Shown here piece by piece: positions 46,430-55,292 of a stretch of DNA of 64,000 bases. This stretch comes from an uncultured Lachnospiraceae bacterium (lineage in GTDB: Bacteria; Bacillota; Clostridia; Lachnospirales; Lachnospiraceae): the NCBI GenBank assembly GCA_947173495.1, contig CAMWFQ010000001.1, positions 308,989-372,988 on the forward strand, given 5' to 3'. The translations under genes were made by a program, and so were the position numbers. Within the stretch, counting starts at the first letter, position 1. Each line of letters starts with the position of its first letter. The notes beneath the pieces are model-generated. The model was not told where the DNA came from, ran no database searches, and was given only the letters and a program-made list of their open reading frames with translations.

Positions 46430-48355
46430 CCCGTCTTTCGGATTTAGCACTATAATCTTTGGGAGTCTATTTTCATACGAAACAGCTGATACCAGCATAT
46501 TTGCTGGCTTTTTATATTTTCATAAAACTTGACAAATCATCTTTTTATACCCTGATTATATAGTGCTATAGTGTTATAATGTACAAGGGTGACTTTTATG
46601 GCATATTTCTTGAAGAAAACAAAGAATAAAAAAGGCATTTATCTACAGATTTACGAAAGTTATTATGATCCCGAACGCAAAGGCGGCGCCCACCGTTCTT
46701 ACAGGCCCATCGGATATATCCATGAACTGCAGGCAGGCGGCATTGACGATCCTATCGCTTTTTACAGCGAAGAAGTCCGGAACCTCAACCGGGATTACAA
46801 AGAAAGAAAACAGGCCGATAAGATGCGGCAGATATCCGATGAGTCTCCTGAAAAACTTCTTGGCTATTTCCCCGTAAAAAATCTTAATGATTCTCTTGGC
46901 TGCAAAAAATACATCGACCTTATGCAGACTGCCGCCGGTTTCAGGTTCAATGTGTTTGATATGGCATCTGCCCTTATTTATGCAAGGACTGTCCATCCAT
47001 GCTCAAAGTCCAGAACCTATGATGAGGTTATCCCGAAACTGTTTGAAAAGCATGACTTTTCCCTGGACCAGCTTTATTCCGGACTTGAATATGTCGGCTC
47101 TGAATATGAGAAGATCATTGAGATCTACAATCACCAGGTCAGAAAGAAATATAAGTTCGATGCTTCCCACACCTATTTTGACTGTACCAACTTCTATTTT
47201 GAAATTGATAAAGAAGATGATTTCAGGTTAAAAGGACCGTCTAAAGAAAACAGAAAAGAACCAATCGTCGGCTTGGGCCTGCTCCTTGATGCAGACCAGA
47301 TACCGGTAGGAATGAAGATGTATCCCGGCAACGAAAGTGAAAAACCAGTGCTCCGGAATATCATTGATGACCTTAAGCAGAGAAATCATATATCTGGAAG
47401 AACCATCCAGGTAGCCGATAAAGGTCTTAACTGTTTTAATAACATTCTCCATGCTCTTAAAGCTGGCGACGGATATATTTTTTCCAAATCTGTCAAGACA
47501 CTGCCGGAAACAGAAAAGACCTGGGTACTGCTAAAGGACGGTTATCTCGATATAAAAAATAAGAAAGGGGAAGTCCTCTACCGCATCAAGGAATGTGTCG
47601 ATGATTTCCCGTATACTTACACGGATTCTGATGGGCACAAAAAAACTCTGAAGCTCCCGGAAAAACGTATTGTTACATTTCACCCAAAACTTGCAGAAAA
47701 ACAGAAGTATGAAATCAACAGGCAGGTGGAAAAGGCAAAAAAACTCCAGGCATCCAAAGCAAAAAAATCCGAATATGGTGACAGCGCAAAATACGTCACC
47801 TTTGTTTCTGCTGATAAGAAAGGACAAAAGACAGATGGTAAGGTCAATGTCGAAATAAACGAAAAAGCTATAGAAAAAGCCAGGGCACTTGCCGGCTACA
47901 ACATGATCGTAACTTCTGAAATCCGTATGGGGGCTTCCGGAATATACGCGGCATATCATAATCTCTGGCGGATCGAGGAGTCTTTCCACGTCATGAAATC
48001 CCAGCTGGATGCCAGGCCTGTGTACCTCCAAAAGCGGGATACTATAACCGGACATTTTCTTATTTGTTATCTTGCCGTACTGCTGACAAGACTTTTCCAG
48101 ATACATATCTTAAATGACAGCTTTGGTACGGAAGAGATTTTTGACTTCATGCATGATTTCAGAGTTGCTAAAGCATCTGAACGGAAATACATAAATCTGA
48201 CCAGAAGTTCCTCTTTCATTAAAGAGTTATCTGCCAAAACCGGCCTGCCACTGACCTCTTATTTCTTTGGAAATGAAGACATAAATAAAATGCTAAGTCA
48301 TAGGTTCTAAACTATGGCTTAGCACTATTTTTTTAATTCAACTCCGAAAGACAGG
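46430..48355 (+). mobile_element. IS1634-family insertion sequence, complete
   Basis: A 1926-bp element with imperfect 13-bp terminal inverted repeats: left CCCGTCTTTCGGA, right (read inward) CCTGTCTTTCGGA. Similar sub-terminal TTTAGCACTAT / TAGTGCTAAG tracts extend the symmetry. It carries one transposase gene and is bounded on both sides by a perfect 217-bp direct repeat. Long and variable target duplications are a known property of IS1634 (IS4 superfamily). Identical flanks, intact ends and an intact gene indicate a recent insertion. Confidence 0.95.
46598..48310 (+). CDS. IS1634 family transposase
   Basis: A 570-residue DDE transposase. It starts MAYFLKKTKNKKGIYLQIYESYYDPERKGG, the standard IS1634 N-terminus; the first catalytic Asp is expected in THTYFDCTNFYFEID, a second in TIQVADKGLNCFNNIL, and the Glu in LWRIEESFHVMKSQLDARPVYLQ (the YREK-like region). 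The ATG at 46598 has AAGGG eight bases upstream; the track start is a GTG inside that site. It is intact and most likely functional. Besides any internal promoter it is read from the host promoter in the left duplication. Confidence 0.95.
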   Translation: MAYFLKKTKNKKGIYLQIYESYYDPERKGGAHRSYRPIGYIHELQAGGIDDPIAFYSEEVRNLNRDYKERKQADKMRQISDESPEKLLGYFPVKNLNDSLGCKKYIDLMQTAAGFRFNVFDMASALIYARTVHPCSKSRTYDEVIPKLFEKHDFSLDQLYSGLEYVGSEYEKIIEIYNHQVRKKYKFDASHTYFDCTNFYFEIDKEDDFRLKGPSKENRKEPIVGLGLLLDADQIPVGMKMYPGNESEKPVLRNIIDDLKQRNHISGRTIQVADKGLNCFNNILHALKAGDGYIFSKSVKTLPETEKTWVLLKDGYLDIKNKKGEVLYRIKECVDDFPYTYTDSDGHKKTLKLPEKRIVTFHPKLAEKQKYEINRQVEKAKKLQASKAKKSEYGDSAKYVTFVSADKKGQKTDGKVNVEINEKAIEKARALAGYNMIVTSEIRMGASGIYAAYHNLWRIEESFHVMKSQLDARPVYLQKRDTITGHFLICYLAVLLTRLFQIHILNDSFGTEEIFDFMHDFRVAKASERKYINLTRSSSFIKELSAKTGLPLTSYFFGNEDINKMLSHRF

Positions 48356-48572
48356 TACTATATTTCACAAAAAGTTTCAAGTAATATGAGTCTGGTTTTG
48401 TTTTTTCGGGATTTTTCAGGATTTAATGAAAAGTTTATTATAATTTTATGGTTGATCCTTTTCTCTTCATTGACACTTTTTTTCAAAGTCGTTATGATAG
48501 AGTGAACGACAGACTTTTTTGACGTTCACTCTAATATCATAAATGAATAGACCCGGTCACAGGATCACCGGA
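48356..48572 (+). repeat. 217-bp target-site duplication, right copy
   Basis: Second copy of 46213-46429. The minus-strand promoter of the DUF6106-guaB run is broken here because its -10 is replaced by IS sequence, whereas the plus-strand promoter is complete and faces the 48592 gene. Confidence 0.95.
48470..48531 (+). promoter_or_regulatory. Strong sigma-A promoter and start-site dyad for the 48592 gene
   Basis: TTGACA (48470-48475), 17-bp spacer, TATGAT (48493-48498). Just after it, GAGTGAACG (48500-48508) and CGTTCACTC (48523-48531) form a perfect 9-bp dyad over the expected start site, suited to a repressor operator or a 5' hairpin. The same arrangement occurs at 46327-46388 in the left copy. 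Confidence 0.8.
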
Positions 48573-48591
48573 TTGTCTGAAAGGAAACGCC

Positions 48592-49443
48592 ATGCCCAAA
48601 AGAGAAAAAAAGCCCCGCGAATACCGGGGCGTCATTGATGAAATCAGAGAGCAGCAGCTGAAAACCAAAGATATGTCAGCCAAAGGAAAACTGGCGTATT
48701 TCTGGGACTACTATAAAGTCCATACCATCGTGATTCTTCTTGTACTGATATTCGGAGGCGCTCTGATCCATGACATTGTATCCGCAAAGGATTACTGCTT
48801 CAGTTCGATCATGATGAATGCCTCTCTTTTATCAGGAGAATCCATGGAGAGTGCCTTTGCAGAATATGCGGATCTGGACACGGAAACCTATCAGTGCTTC
48901 ATTGATACCACCACGGCTCTTTCCCTCCATTCCTATGACCAGTACGGTCTGGCTACCGTCCAGAAGATTATGGCGGAGATGCAGACGGGCGATCTGGATG
49001 TGCTGGTATATGACTCTGAGCTTTTCAATAATTATGCCCCTACGCAGATGTTTCTGGATCTCAGAGAGGTTCTCAGTAAGGATGAGCTTGCCCGCTACCG
49101 GGAGCATCTTTATTATATAGACTATGCTGAAATCCTCCGTGCGGAAAATGCGCCTGATGAGGAGCTGGACGCTTCTGAGGGACTCGCTCCCTATGACGAG
49201 GAGCTGGTCCGACAGGAGACGGAGCTTCACCGCCATCCGGAAAATATGGAAGATCCCATGCCTGTGGGCATCTTTCTGACTGAGTCCCCTTTTGCGGAAA
49301 AGAGCGGCTCCTATAACGGTCTTGAGCCCGTGTTCGGCATCACGGCCACCTCCCATCGCTTCGACACCAGTAAAAAATACCTGGAATTTCTCTGGGATGA
49401 AAGTATTGATTTTTCGCAGATGCTCAATACGGATCTCTTCTGA
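48592..49443 (+). CDS. Single-pass membrane protein, unknown function
   Basis: A 283-residue protein I cannot name. About 42 basic cytosolic residues (MPKREKKPREYRGVIDEIREQQLKTKDMSAKGKLAYFWDYYKVH) precede one helix TIVILLVLIFGGALIHDIV, then a soluble extracellular domain with the phrase QTGDLDVLVYDSELFNNYAPTQMFLDLREVLSKDEL, which recalls the substrate-binding-protein-like fold. AAAGG lies upstream of the ATG. It is first in a likely two-gene unit with the zinc-ribbon protease gene 67 bp downstream, under the promoter at 48470. Confidence 0.7.
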   Translation: MPKREKKPREYRGVIDEIREQQLKTKDMSAKGKLAYFWDYYKVHTIVILLVLIFGGALIHDIVSAKDYCFSSIMMNASLLSGESMESAFAEYADLDTETYQCFIDTTTALSLHSYDQYGLATVQKIMAEMQTGDLDVLVYDSELFNNYAPTQMFLDLREVLSKDELARYREHLYYIDYAEILRAENAPDEELDASEGLAPYDEELVRQETELHRHPENMEDPMPVGIFLTESPFAEKSGSYNGLEPVFGITATSHRFDTSKKYLEFLWDESIDFSQMLNTDLF

Positions 49444-49510
49444 TCTGCGCATCCATTTATAGTAAACGATATAACAGAGTCAGCCGAAAAGTGATATGAA
49501 GGTACATAAG

Positions 49511-52069
49511 ATGTATTGTAAACAATGTGAAACCATGAACGAGGATTCCGCTGCGTTTTGTAAGCAATGCGGCACTCCCCTGCATGCGCAGCAGGCAGGT
49601 TCAGAACAGGCCGTATCTCCGAATGACATTCCGCATGCGCAGCCTGTGACGCAGCAAAACGTTATACAGCAGGGCGTTCCTGTCAAAAAGAGCGCAAAGA
49701 AAAAGGGAATCCTGATCGCTTCCGTCGTCTGCGGAACATTGCTGGCATGCATGGCGAACGTATTTTCTGTCAGAGCGGGATTCAGATTTTCCTCTGACAG
49801 GAATGCAGGTCAAAGGCAGGAAGCAAACAAAGAGCAGGAAACGGAGACAATACAGTTGACAGGAGGCAGTGCTCCCGGCAAAGCGCACACGGAAGACACA
49901 GGCGCCGGACCTGCCTTACTCCGGGGAACCTATGCGACGGTAAACAAAAGCGGCGGCCTGAAGCTCAAAAGGGTGCGGTTAGGCGATACGCCCATGGGTT
50001 CTGCGGGTACCTATACTATATTTGTATATATGTGCGGGTCTGATCTTGAGTCTGACGCAGGACTCGCCACCGCCGATTTACATGAAATGATAAGCGCGTC
50101 TGCCAGAGACAATGTGCGTTTCATCATTCAGACCGGAGGCGCCGCCGCGTGGAAAAATAACGTTGTAAAGACCGGGGAACTGGGGCGGTATGCGATTTAC
50201 GGCGGGAAAATGTATGCGCTGAGTTCACAATCTGACGCCTCTATGGGCGATGCCGACACGCTCAGTGCATTTCTGGAGTGGGGTATCGACTATGCGCCGG
50301 CCGCAAAAATGGGGGTGGTTTTCTGGGATCACGGCGGCGGCAGTATCGTCGGCGTATGCGCAGACAGGGTGAGCCACGATATGCTGACCCTGGCGGAAAT
50401 TGACAGCGCGCTGGCAAAGGTGTCTGAAAAAATGACCGATAAGTTTGAATTTATCGGTTTTGACGCCTGCCTTATGGCTTCTGTGGAATGCGCGAACATT
50501 CTGTCTCCCTATGCGGAGTATATGTATGCGTCCCAGGAAATTGAACCGGGATACGGCTGGGACTATACGGCAATCGGAACATATCTGGGGCAAAATCCCA
50601 ATGCACAAGGCGACGCTCTGGGGAAAAAAGTTTCGGATTCCTATTATGCGCAGAATCCTAAACGGATAGTCACTTTTTCTGTCACAGACCTGTCGAAAAT
50701 AGACAACTTAGTGATTTGCCTCAATAATTATGCAAAAGAATTAAATGCGGTTTCCCGGGATTATAAAACTTTCTCCATGGTCGTCAGGGGTATTTTGGAG
50801 GCGGATAATTTCGGTAATAACAATGCAGAGGCGGGTTATACCAACATGGTGGATCTGGCGGGCATCGTACATGCCGGGGCAGACTATGCGGCCGGGGCGC
50901 AGGATGTTCTGAACGCCATCGATCAGGCGGTCGTATATTCCATAAACGGAGGCGAACACACGGATGCCTGCGGGCTGTCAACCTATTACCCTCTTGCTAT
51001 CGCCCCGAATGAAATCAATACCTTTAACAATATTGCGGTCTGCCCTTACTACATGGCGTTTGCTTCCAGAACAGCCTATGCGATAGAACATAAGGGCGAT
51101 ATATCCGGATATGACGAAAATGAAGTCGTAAACGTGTGGGCGCAGATATGGGGGGAGGAAAAACCGTCCGCCAAGGCAGAGCATTACTGGGACGTATATG
51201 AAGATACACAGATTACGGGAAACAGTTCCCTGTTTCAATTTGAAATCGAACCGTCTTACCGGAAGTTTGGATCTTCCGGTGAAGCCAAATTTGGTTTTTT
51301 GCTTACGGAAGCGTCTTATTACAACCTTGCCTCTATTTCGACACATGCATGGAAATATCTTCCCGAGGAAAAGATTCTGCTGGATCTTGGCATCCGGGAT
51401 GCCGGGTGGCTCAAAAATTTTTGGGATGATGTGGTAACCTGTAATGCTACGGGCGGATATCATACGCAGTATCTGATGGATGGACAGCCGTTCCCGCAAT
51501 ATAAGCTGATTGGAAACAAGTACGATAATTTCTATTTTGATACCTCCGTCTATATAACTCCCGTACTTTTGAACGGAGAACCCACGTACCTTTTAAGCGG
51601 GAAGAACATCGGCGGGAATCAGACGTACGCCGACGGTTCACCTGCAATGACCGGAATTATTCCGGCAGATTTTATCTGGGGCACCTGGGCAGGCGTATCG
51701 GAGGACGGCACCATCGAACGGTCACAGGTTGTAGAAGTGCACGCCAGAGATATCATTACGCCGATCTATCACGCCATCAACCTGGAGACGGAAGAGTCTT
51801 TTGAATATTATGGAGAAGAATATGAAATTCCCATTCCGTGGTTTTCAGGTGTATTTGACTGCCTGAAAGAACGCGGGAAGACCGTGGACGGTAAGCTGGA
51901 AGAGTATATTGTCTATAATTTTATTCTTACCGATCTATACGGAGACACTTATGAGACCTGTTACAGGATGTATAAAAAAACCACAAGTATAGGACATGAC
52001 GAGTCAGGAAAACCTACGGGCTATCAGACAACGCGCGAGCATGTGAGCATGTTTGATACATTATACTGA
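49511..52069 (+). CDS. Zinc-ribbon, membrane-anchored clostripain-type (C11) cysteine peptidase
   Basis: A protein of about 852 residues. The first 22 hold a zinc ribbon, MYCKQCETMNEDSAAFCKQCGTPL; one membrane helix (GILIASVVCGTLLACMANVF) lies near residue 65. A C11 (clostripain) peptidase domain follows from about 170: YTIFVYMCGSDLESDAGLATADLHEM, the catalytic His in VFWDHGGGSIVG and the catalytic Cys in GFDACLMASVECANILSPYAEYMYASQE. A beta-rich C-terminal region of about 350 residues is unassigned. The start at 49511 gives the ribbon its usual position. Family members cut after Arg or Lys and are calcium-dependent. The membrane topology predicts that the peptidase faces outside. Confidence 0.88.
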   Translation: MYCKQCETMNEDSAAFCKQCGTPLHAQQAGSEQAVSPNDIPHAQPVTQQNVIQQGVPVKKSAKKKGILIASVVCGTLLACMANVFSVRAGFRFSSDRNAGQRQEANKEQETETIQLTGGSAPGKAHTEDTGAGPALLRGTYATVNKSGGLKLKRVRLGDTPMGSAGTYTIFVYMCGSDLESDAGLATADLHEMISASARDNVRFIIQTGGAAAWKNNVVKTGELGRYAIYGGKMYALSSQSDASMGDADTLSAFLEWGIDYAPAAKMGVVFWDHGGGSIVGVCADRVSHDMLTLAEIDSALAKVSEKMTDKFEFIGFDACLMASVECANILSPYAEYMYASQEIEPGYGWDYTAIGTYLGQNPNAQGDALGKKVSDSYYAQNPKRIVTFSVTDLSKIDNLVICLNNYAKELNAVSRDYKTFSMVVRGILEADNFGNNNAEAGYTNMVDLAGIVHAGADYAAGAQDVLNAIDQAVVYSINGGEHTDACGLSTYYPLAIAPNEINTFNNIAVCPYYMAFASRTAYAIEHKGDISGYDENEVVNVWAQIWGEEKPSAKAEHYWDVYEDTQITGNSSLFQFEIEPSYRKFGSSGEAKFGFLLTEASYYNLASISTHAWKYLPEEKILLDLGIRDAGWLKNFWDDVVTCNATGGYHTQYLMDGQPFPQYKLIGNKYDNFYFDTSVYITPVLLNGEPTYLLSGKNIGGNQTYADGSPAMTGIIPADFIWGTWAGVSEDGTIERSQVVEVHARDIITPIYHAINLETEESFEYYGEEYEIPIPWFSGVFDCLKERGKTVDGKLEEYIVYNFILTDLYGDTYETCYRMYKKTTSIGHDESGKPTGYQTTREHVSMFDTLY

Positions 52070-52104
52070 CCGCTTTTACAGGCTTTCTCTGAAAGTATTT
52101 TGCC

Positions 52105-52150
52105 GGGAGACTGGAAAACCGCCCTGGATCCGGGGCGGTTTCAGTCTCCC
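52105..52150. terminator. Strong bidirectional terminator
   Basis: Nested stems GGGAGACTG...CAGTCTCCC and AACCGCCC...GGGCGGTT with a small loop lie between the convergent C11 peptidase and J-domain genes; TTTGTC follows on the plus strand. Confidence 0.8.
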
Positions 52151-52154
52151 TTTG

Positions 52155-52907
52155 TCAGCATCTGTAATAGGGAACACCCCCGCAGCACATTCCGCCTCCT
52201 CCACAGCAGAGATTGCAGATCAGATTGGCAATGCACAGCCGCATGCACAGGCCGTTGCCGTTCACATAAGGCTGACTGTAGGTATGCTGCCTCTGGCGAT
52301 ACCAGCTGCCGCCGTTCTCAAACTGATATACCAGATTACTGTAATCTGCATTCCCCGGTTCTAACGCCGCTGCGCGTCTGGCGTGTTCAAGGGCAGATAC
52401 CTGGTTGCCAAGTCCGGCATGTGCCAGGGCGCTGTAATAATACCATCTGGCATTTCTTGCACCTTCCTCCATGTCATCCAACACATTTCTTGCTTCTTTG
52501 TAGTAGCCGTTTCTTACATAGTTTCCCGCTGCGCGTAAATGTCCATCTTCTTCATATCCGGTTCCTGAACCAGAGTAGCCGCCTCCGAAGCCTCCAAAGC
52601 TGCCGAAATCTCCAAAACCACCGAAGCCTCCGAAACCACCGAAGCCTCCCTGCGTATAACTTCCGCCCGATCCCTGTGCAGAATATCCTCCTCCGCTTCC
52701 CTGATAACCGTATCCTCCGGTCCTTTCTTTCATGATCTGCTGATAAGCCTGCTGTATCTCTTTAAATTTCTCTTCCGCCTCGTCCTTGCGGGGATTATTG
52801 ATATTGGCATCCGGGTGGTATTTCCTGCTCAAAGACTTATATGCTTTTTTGATCTCCTCCTCAGAGGCATTTCTTGAAATGCCCAAAACCTCATATGGAT
52901 CGCGCAT
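52155..52907 (-). CDS. J-domain protein with Gly-rich linker and Cys-rich tail
   Basis: A 250-residue Hsp40-like protein. The J domain is residues 2-70 ([37 protein letters not shown]), with the HPD motif. A Gly/Phe/Ser linker ([18 protein letters not shown]) follows, then a TPR-like helix pair ([59 protein letters not shown]) and a C-terminus rich in cysteine and glycine ([14 protein letters not shown]). It probably recruits DnaK to a particular client. It overlaps the DUF5685 gene by 17 bases, so the two are coupled. Confidence 0.9.
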   Translation of the reverse strand: MRDPYEVLGISRNASEEEIKKAYKSLSRKYHPDANINNPRKDEAEEKFKEIQQAYQQIMKERTGGYGYQGSGGGYSAQGSGGSYTQGGFGGFGGFGGFGDFGSFGGFGGGYSGSGTGYEEDGHLRAAGNYVRNGYYKEARNVLDDMEEGARNARWYYYSALAHAGLGNQVSALEHARRAAALEPGNADYSNLVYQFENGGSWYRQRQHTYSQPYVNGNGLCMRLCIANLICNLCCGGGGMCCGGVPYYRC

Positions 52908-53769
52908 GCTTCACCCTCCGCCTGTCTTTGGTCGTATCTTCCGGTTTTTCTTCCCGTTTCTCTCTCACCATCTCATACCGGTACCAGATGCCGGAATAGA
53001 GAATGTTTCTTAAAATTTCCACATTCTCTATGATCGGCAGTTTCTCAAATTCTCTGCAACAATCCGCCATAATGATGGTCAGGATTGTCTTAATTTCCTC
53101 CTCAAAATCGGGATTGCTGTACCGTTTCAGGAGCGGGTTGTATCTGCCTTCTCTGAGATCCTCTTCAATATCCTCATAGGCATCCATAAGATAAATAAAT
53201 TTCCCCAGCTGATTTCCCATGGCCCTTAAGCTGTCCTGCCATTCATCCTCCTTAGGAGTCATGATCTCTCCCATGATCCCTCCGAAGATTCCGGCCATGT
53301 GATCGATATCCTGATTCTGCTTCTGCTCCTCAAAGGAAAGGTCACGCATAAGGTGTTCTATCCTTCTGATCTTTGCACCGTACCGGACGCAGATGTCCCG
53401 GTAAGCCTTTTTCAATATCTTTCCATATGCAAGGCGGCTCACTTTATGCTCATCCTGCCAGTCATCCTTACATTTATAGTAGGTAAAGAGCAGATTCATA
53501 TCCGCCCCGTACAAAGAAAACTCATTGCTTCTTATCGTATGCTTCTCAAAAGGGTGAACTGCACATTTGATTGCTCTCAGATCTGTCGCCGGCTCATACA
53601 GACTGCTCAAAAGCATCACCAGAAATGTCATATCATAGGACAGACTGAGCTGCCCTGCCAGCCTGTAACGTTCCTTTAAAGCCCGGCAAAGTCCACAATA
53701 ATAGGAATGGTAAATATCAAATTCTTTAAATTTAATCTCGCCTTTATTAATAATGATATATCCAAACAT
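52891..53769 (-). CDS. DUF5685 family protein
   Basis: A 292-residue protein recognised as DUF5685 from [60 protein letters not shown]. The YCGLC pair and other conserved cysteines may bind metal. It is mostly helical and its length is typical. The role is unknown, but it is nearly always next to a J-domain gene in related genomes by my recollection, as it is here, so a shared protein-folding or cofactor function is possible. Confidence 0.82.
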   Translation of the reverse strand: MFGYIIINKGEIKFKEFDIYHSYYCGLCRALKERYRLAGQLSLSYDMTFLVMLLSSLYEPATDLRAIKCAVHPFEKHTIRSNEFSLYGADMNLLFTYYKCKDDWQDEHKVSRLAYGKILKKAYRDICVRYGAKIRRIEHLMRDLSFEEQKQNQDIDHMAGIFGGIMGEIMTPKEDEWQDSLRAMGNQLGKFIYLMDAYEDIEEDLREGRYNPLLKRYSNPDFEEEIKTILTIIMADCCREFEKLPIIENVEILRNILYSGIWYRYEMVREKREEKPEDTTKDRRRVKHARSI

Positions 53770-53781
53770 GGCTCTCCCCCG

Positions 53782-54174
53782 TCAGCTCTTTTTGATAAAG
53801 GTTTGGCCGCATTTGGGGCACCGGATCTCAATTCTTCCTTTTCCTCTGGGAATCCTGATTTTCTGCCTGCAGGAAGGACATCTGTAAATATGATGCGTCT
53901 TACGCTGCCGCATATCTCTCCTCCATGTGGCAATTTTCCCTCTCACTTTCGTCTCAAAACGCAGATAGGCAGCGTTTTCCGCTCTCCGCTTATACAGATT
54001 GCGGGAAAGCATCCGGTAATAGGCATACACAATACAGGCACATCCCACCAGGTAGGCTCCTCTTATCCGAAACACAGATAACGCAAAACAGACCAGTACC
54101 AGAATCATAAGAAATCTGTTCAGCTGATCGTTTCCATATCTTCCCTGCATAAAACGGTAAAATTTTTCTTTCAT
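53782..54174 (-). CDS. Small membrane protein with C-terminal zinc ribbon
   Basis: A protein of about 130 residues. Two hydrophobic helices (LNRFLMILVLVCFALSVF and GAYLVGCACIVYAYYRML, residues 18-62) precede a basic linker and a zinc ribbon of the form YRCPSCRQKIRIPRGKGRIEIRCPKCGQTFIKKS. It should sit in the membrane with the ribbon in the cytosol. The start at 54174 is favoured by GAAGGG ten bases upstream. It is the first gene of the operon with DUF5685 and the J-domain gene (12-bp gap). Confidence 0.8.
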   Translation of the reverse strand: MKEKFYRFMQGRYGNDQLNRFLMILVLVCFALSVFRIRGAYLVGCACIVYAYYRMLSRNLYKRRAENAAYLRFETKVRGKIATWRRDMRQRKTHHIYRCPSCRQKIRIPRGKGRIEIRCPKCGQTFIKKS

Positions 54175-54271
54175 TACGGTCACGCCCTTCTAAACCTTAT
54201 TCTTGTTTTATCCTACTTGTTTCCCGGATATAAATCAATAAACGCACTATAAAGGAATCTTAAGATTTTCT

Positions 54272-54314
54272 AAAAAAGCTGCTATTCTGACGACCAAGTC
54301 GCAAAAATAGCAGC
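54272..54314 (-). terminator. Terminator of the mannoside operon
   Basis: Stem GCTGCTATT...AATAGCAGC followed on the minus strand by TTTTTTAG; a classic rho-independent terminator 26 bp past the last gene. Confidence 0.9.
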
Positions 54315-54339
54315 CTGCAGCATTTATTATCCGCTCTGA

Positions 54340-55251
54340 TTATATAAATGGATCCTGTATGGTGATACATTGGGCCGACGCATCACCGATTCCGGCATAT
54401 AAGGTTGCCCTTCCATCGCCATGCCTTACAAGTCCTCCGCTGAAGACCACATCTTCCAGATCGGGCCTCTTCGCTTCAGATGGCATGAAATCATCTCTCA
54501 CCGCCAGAATCTTCATACGGGTATACTGTCCGGTTTCGGGATCCAGCTGAAACGTAATGGAGTGATAATGACGATTTCCCTTCTCGTCAAAGCTTCCAAT
54601 ATGGCCAAGCACTCCCAGCATCCCGTTTTTCAATACATGAATCTCATTACATCCTCCCCACTCCTCATCCGTAAACTGGTCTTTCAGAAGGGGAGCCTCC
54701 TCTATCTTCTCTATGGACAGCTCTTTCAGGCTCTCCAGCACCGTAAATCCAATCTTCCCTCTTCCGCCCTTTTTGCCCTGGGGCCTGGAAAATACACCGA
54801 TTTTACCGTTTTTGAGCTGCACCAGCCTCAGATCCTTCATCCCGGCAGGTCCTTCAAAAAAGGGGGCCAGATCGGATAACTGTTTCCCTTTGTAAAAGGA
54901 AGTCGTCCAGGCAAGACGGGCCGGATCTTCCGGATCCGGATAAGTCCGCACACCTCCCAGGATCAGTTCTCCATCAATAAATGTATAAAAGGGATCCTGC
55001 ATATGAAATCGGGGCGCGCCCTCTTTCTCAACCCATTTTCCGCCCGTCTCTGAAAAAAAGTATACATCAGAGCTCTCGCTTCTGCGCTCTTCCACCCGTC
55101 CTGCCAGCACAAACTCCCCTCCCGCATCAAAAGGAGCCGTTATATTATAGACATCCCTGTTTCCAACTCCTTCAAATGTCAGCTTTTTTACCCTGGCCGG
55201 CGCGGTGCGCCGACGGCGGTATTCCTCCAGCAATTCTCTGCTTACTGTCAT
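54340..55251 (-). CDS. DUF1861-like protein (predicted beta-propeller sugar enzyme)
   Basis: A 303-residue soluble protein I match by memory to DUF1861. It has repeated beta-propeller-like blades and motifs RDVYNITAPFD, FHMQDPFYTFIDGELILGGVRTY, GGCNEIHVLKNGMLGVLGHIGSFDEKGNRHYHSI and DLEDVVFSGGLVRH. The overall style (WGGCNEI, EDVVFSGG) resembles GH130/GH43-type enzymes, and I recall a distant link between this family and GT108 mannosyltransferase/phosphorylases, but I hold that loosely. Its neighbours are a GH130 enzyme and a mannoside-like importer, so a role in manno-oligosaccharide breakdown is likely. GGAGG precedes the chosen start by six bases. Confidence 0.68.
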   Translation of the reverse strand: MTVSRELLEEYRRRRTAPARVKKLTFEGVGNRDVYNITAPFDAGGEFVLAGRVEERRSESSDVYFFSETGGKWVEKEGAPRFHMQDPFYTFIDGELILGGVRTYPDPEDPARLAWTTSFYKGKQLSDLAPFFEGPAGMKDLRLVQLKNGKIGVFSRPQGKKGGRGKIGFTVLESLKELSIEKIEEAPLLKDQFTDEEWGGCNEIHVLKNGMLGVLGHIGSFDEKGNRHYHSITFQLDPETGQYTRMKILAVRDDFMPSEAKRPDLEDVVFSGGLVRHGDGRATLYAGIGDASAQCITIQDPFI

Positions 55252-55292
55252 AATAATCCTCCATTCCGGTAAAAATTTGATATCAATATTCC

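Noticed and set aside
46213-48572. Composite transposon or segmental duplication instead of a single IS insertion
   Set aside because: The flanking repeats carry no transposase or inverted repeats of their own and end exactly at the inverted repeats of one IS, as expected of a target duplication.
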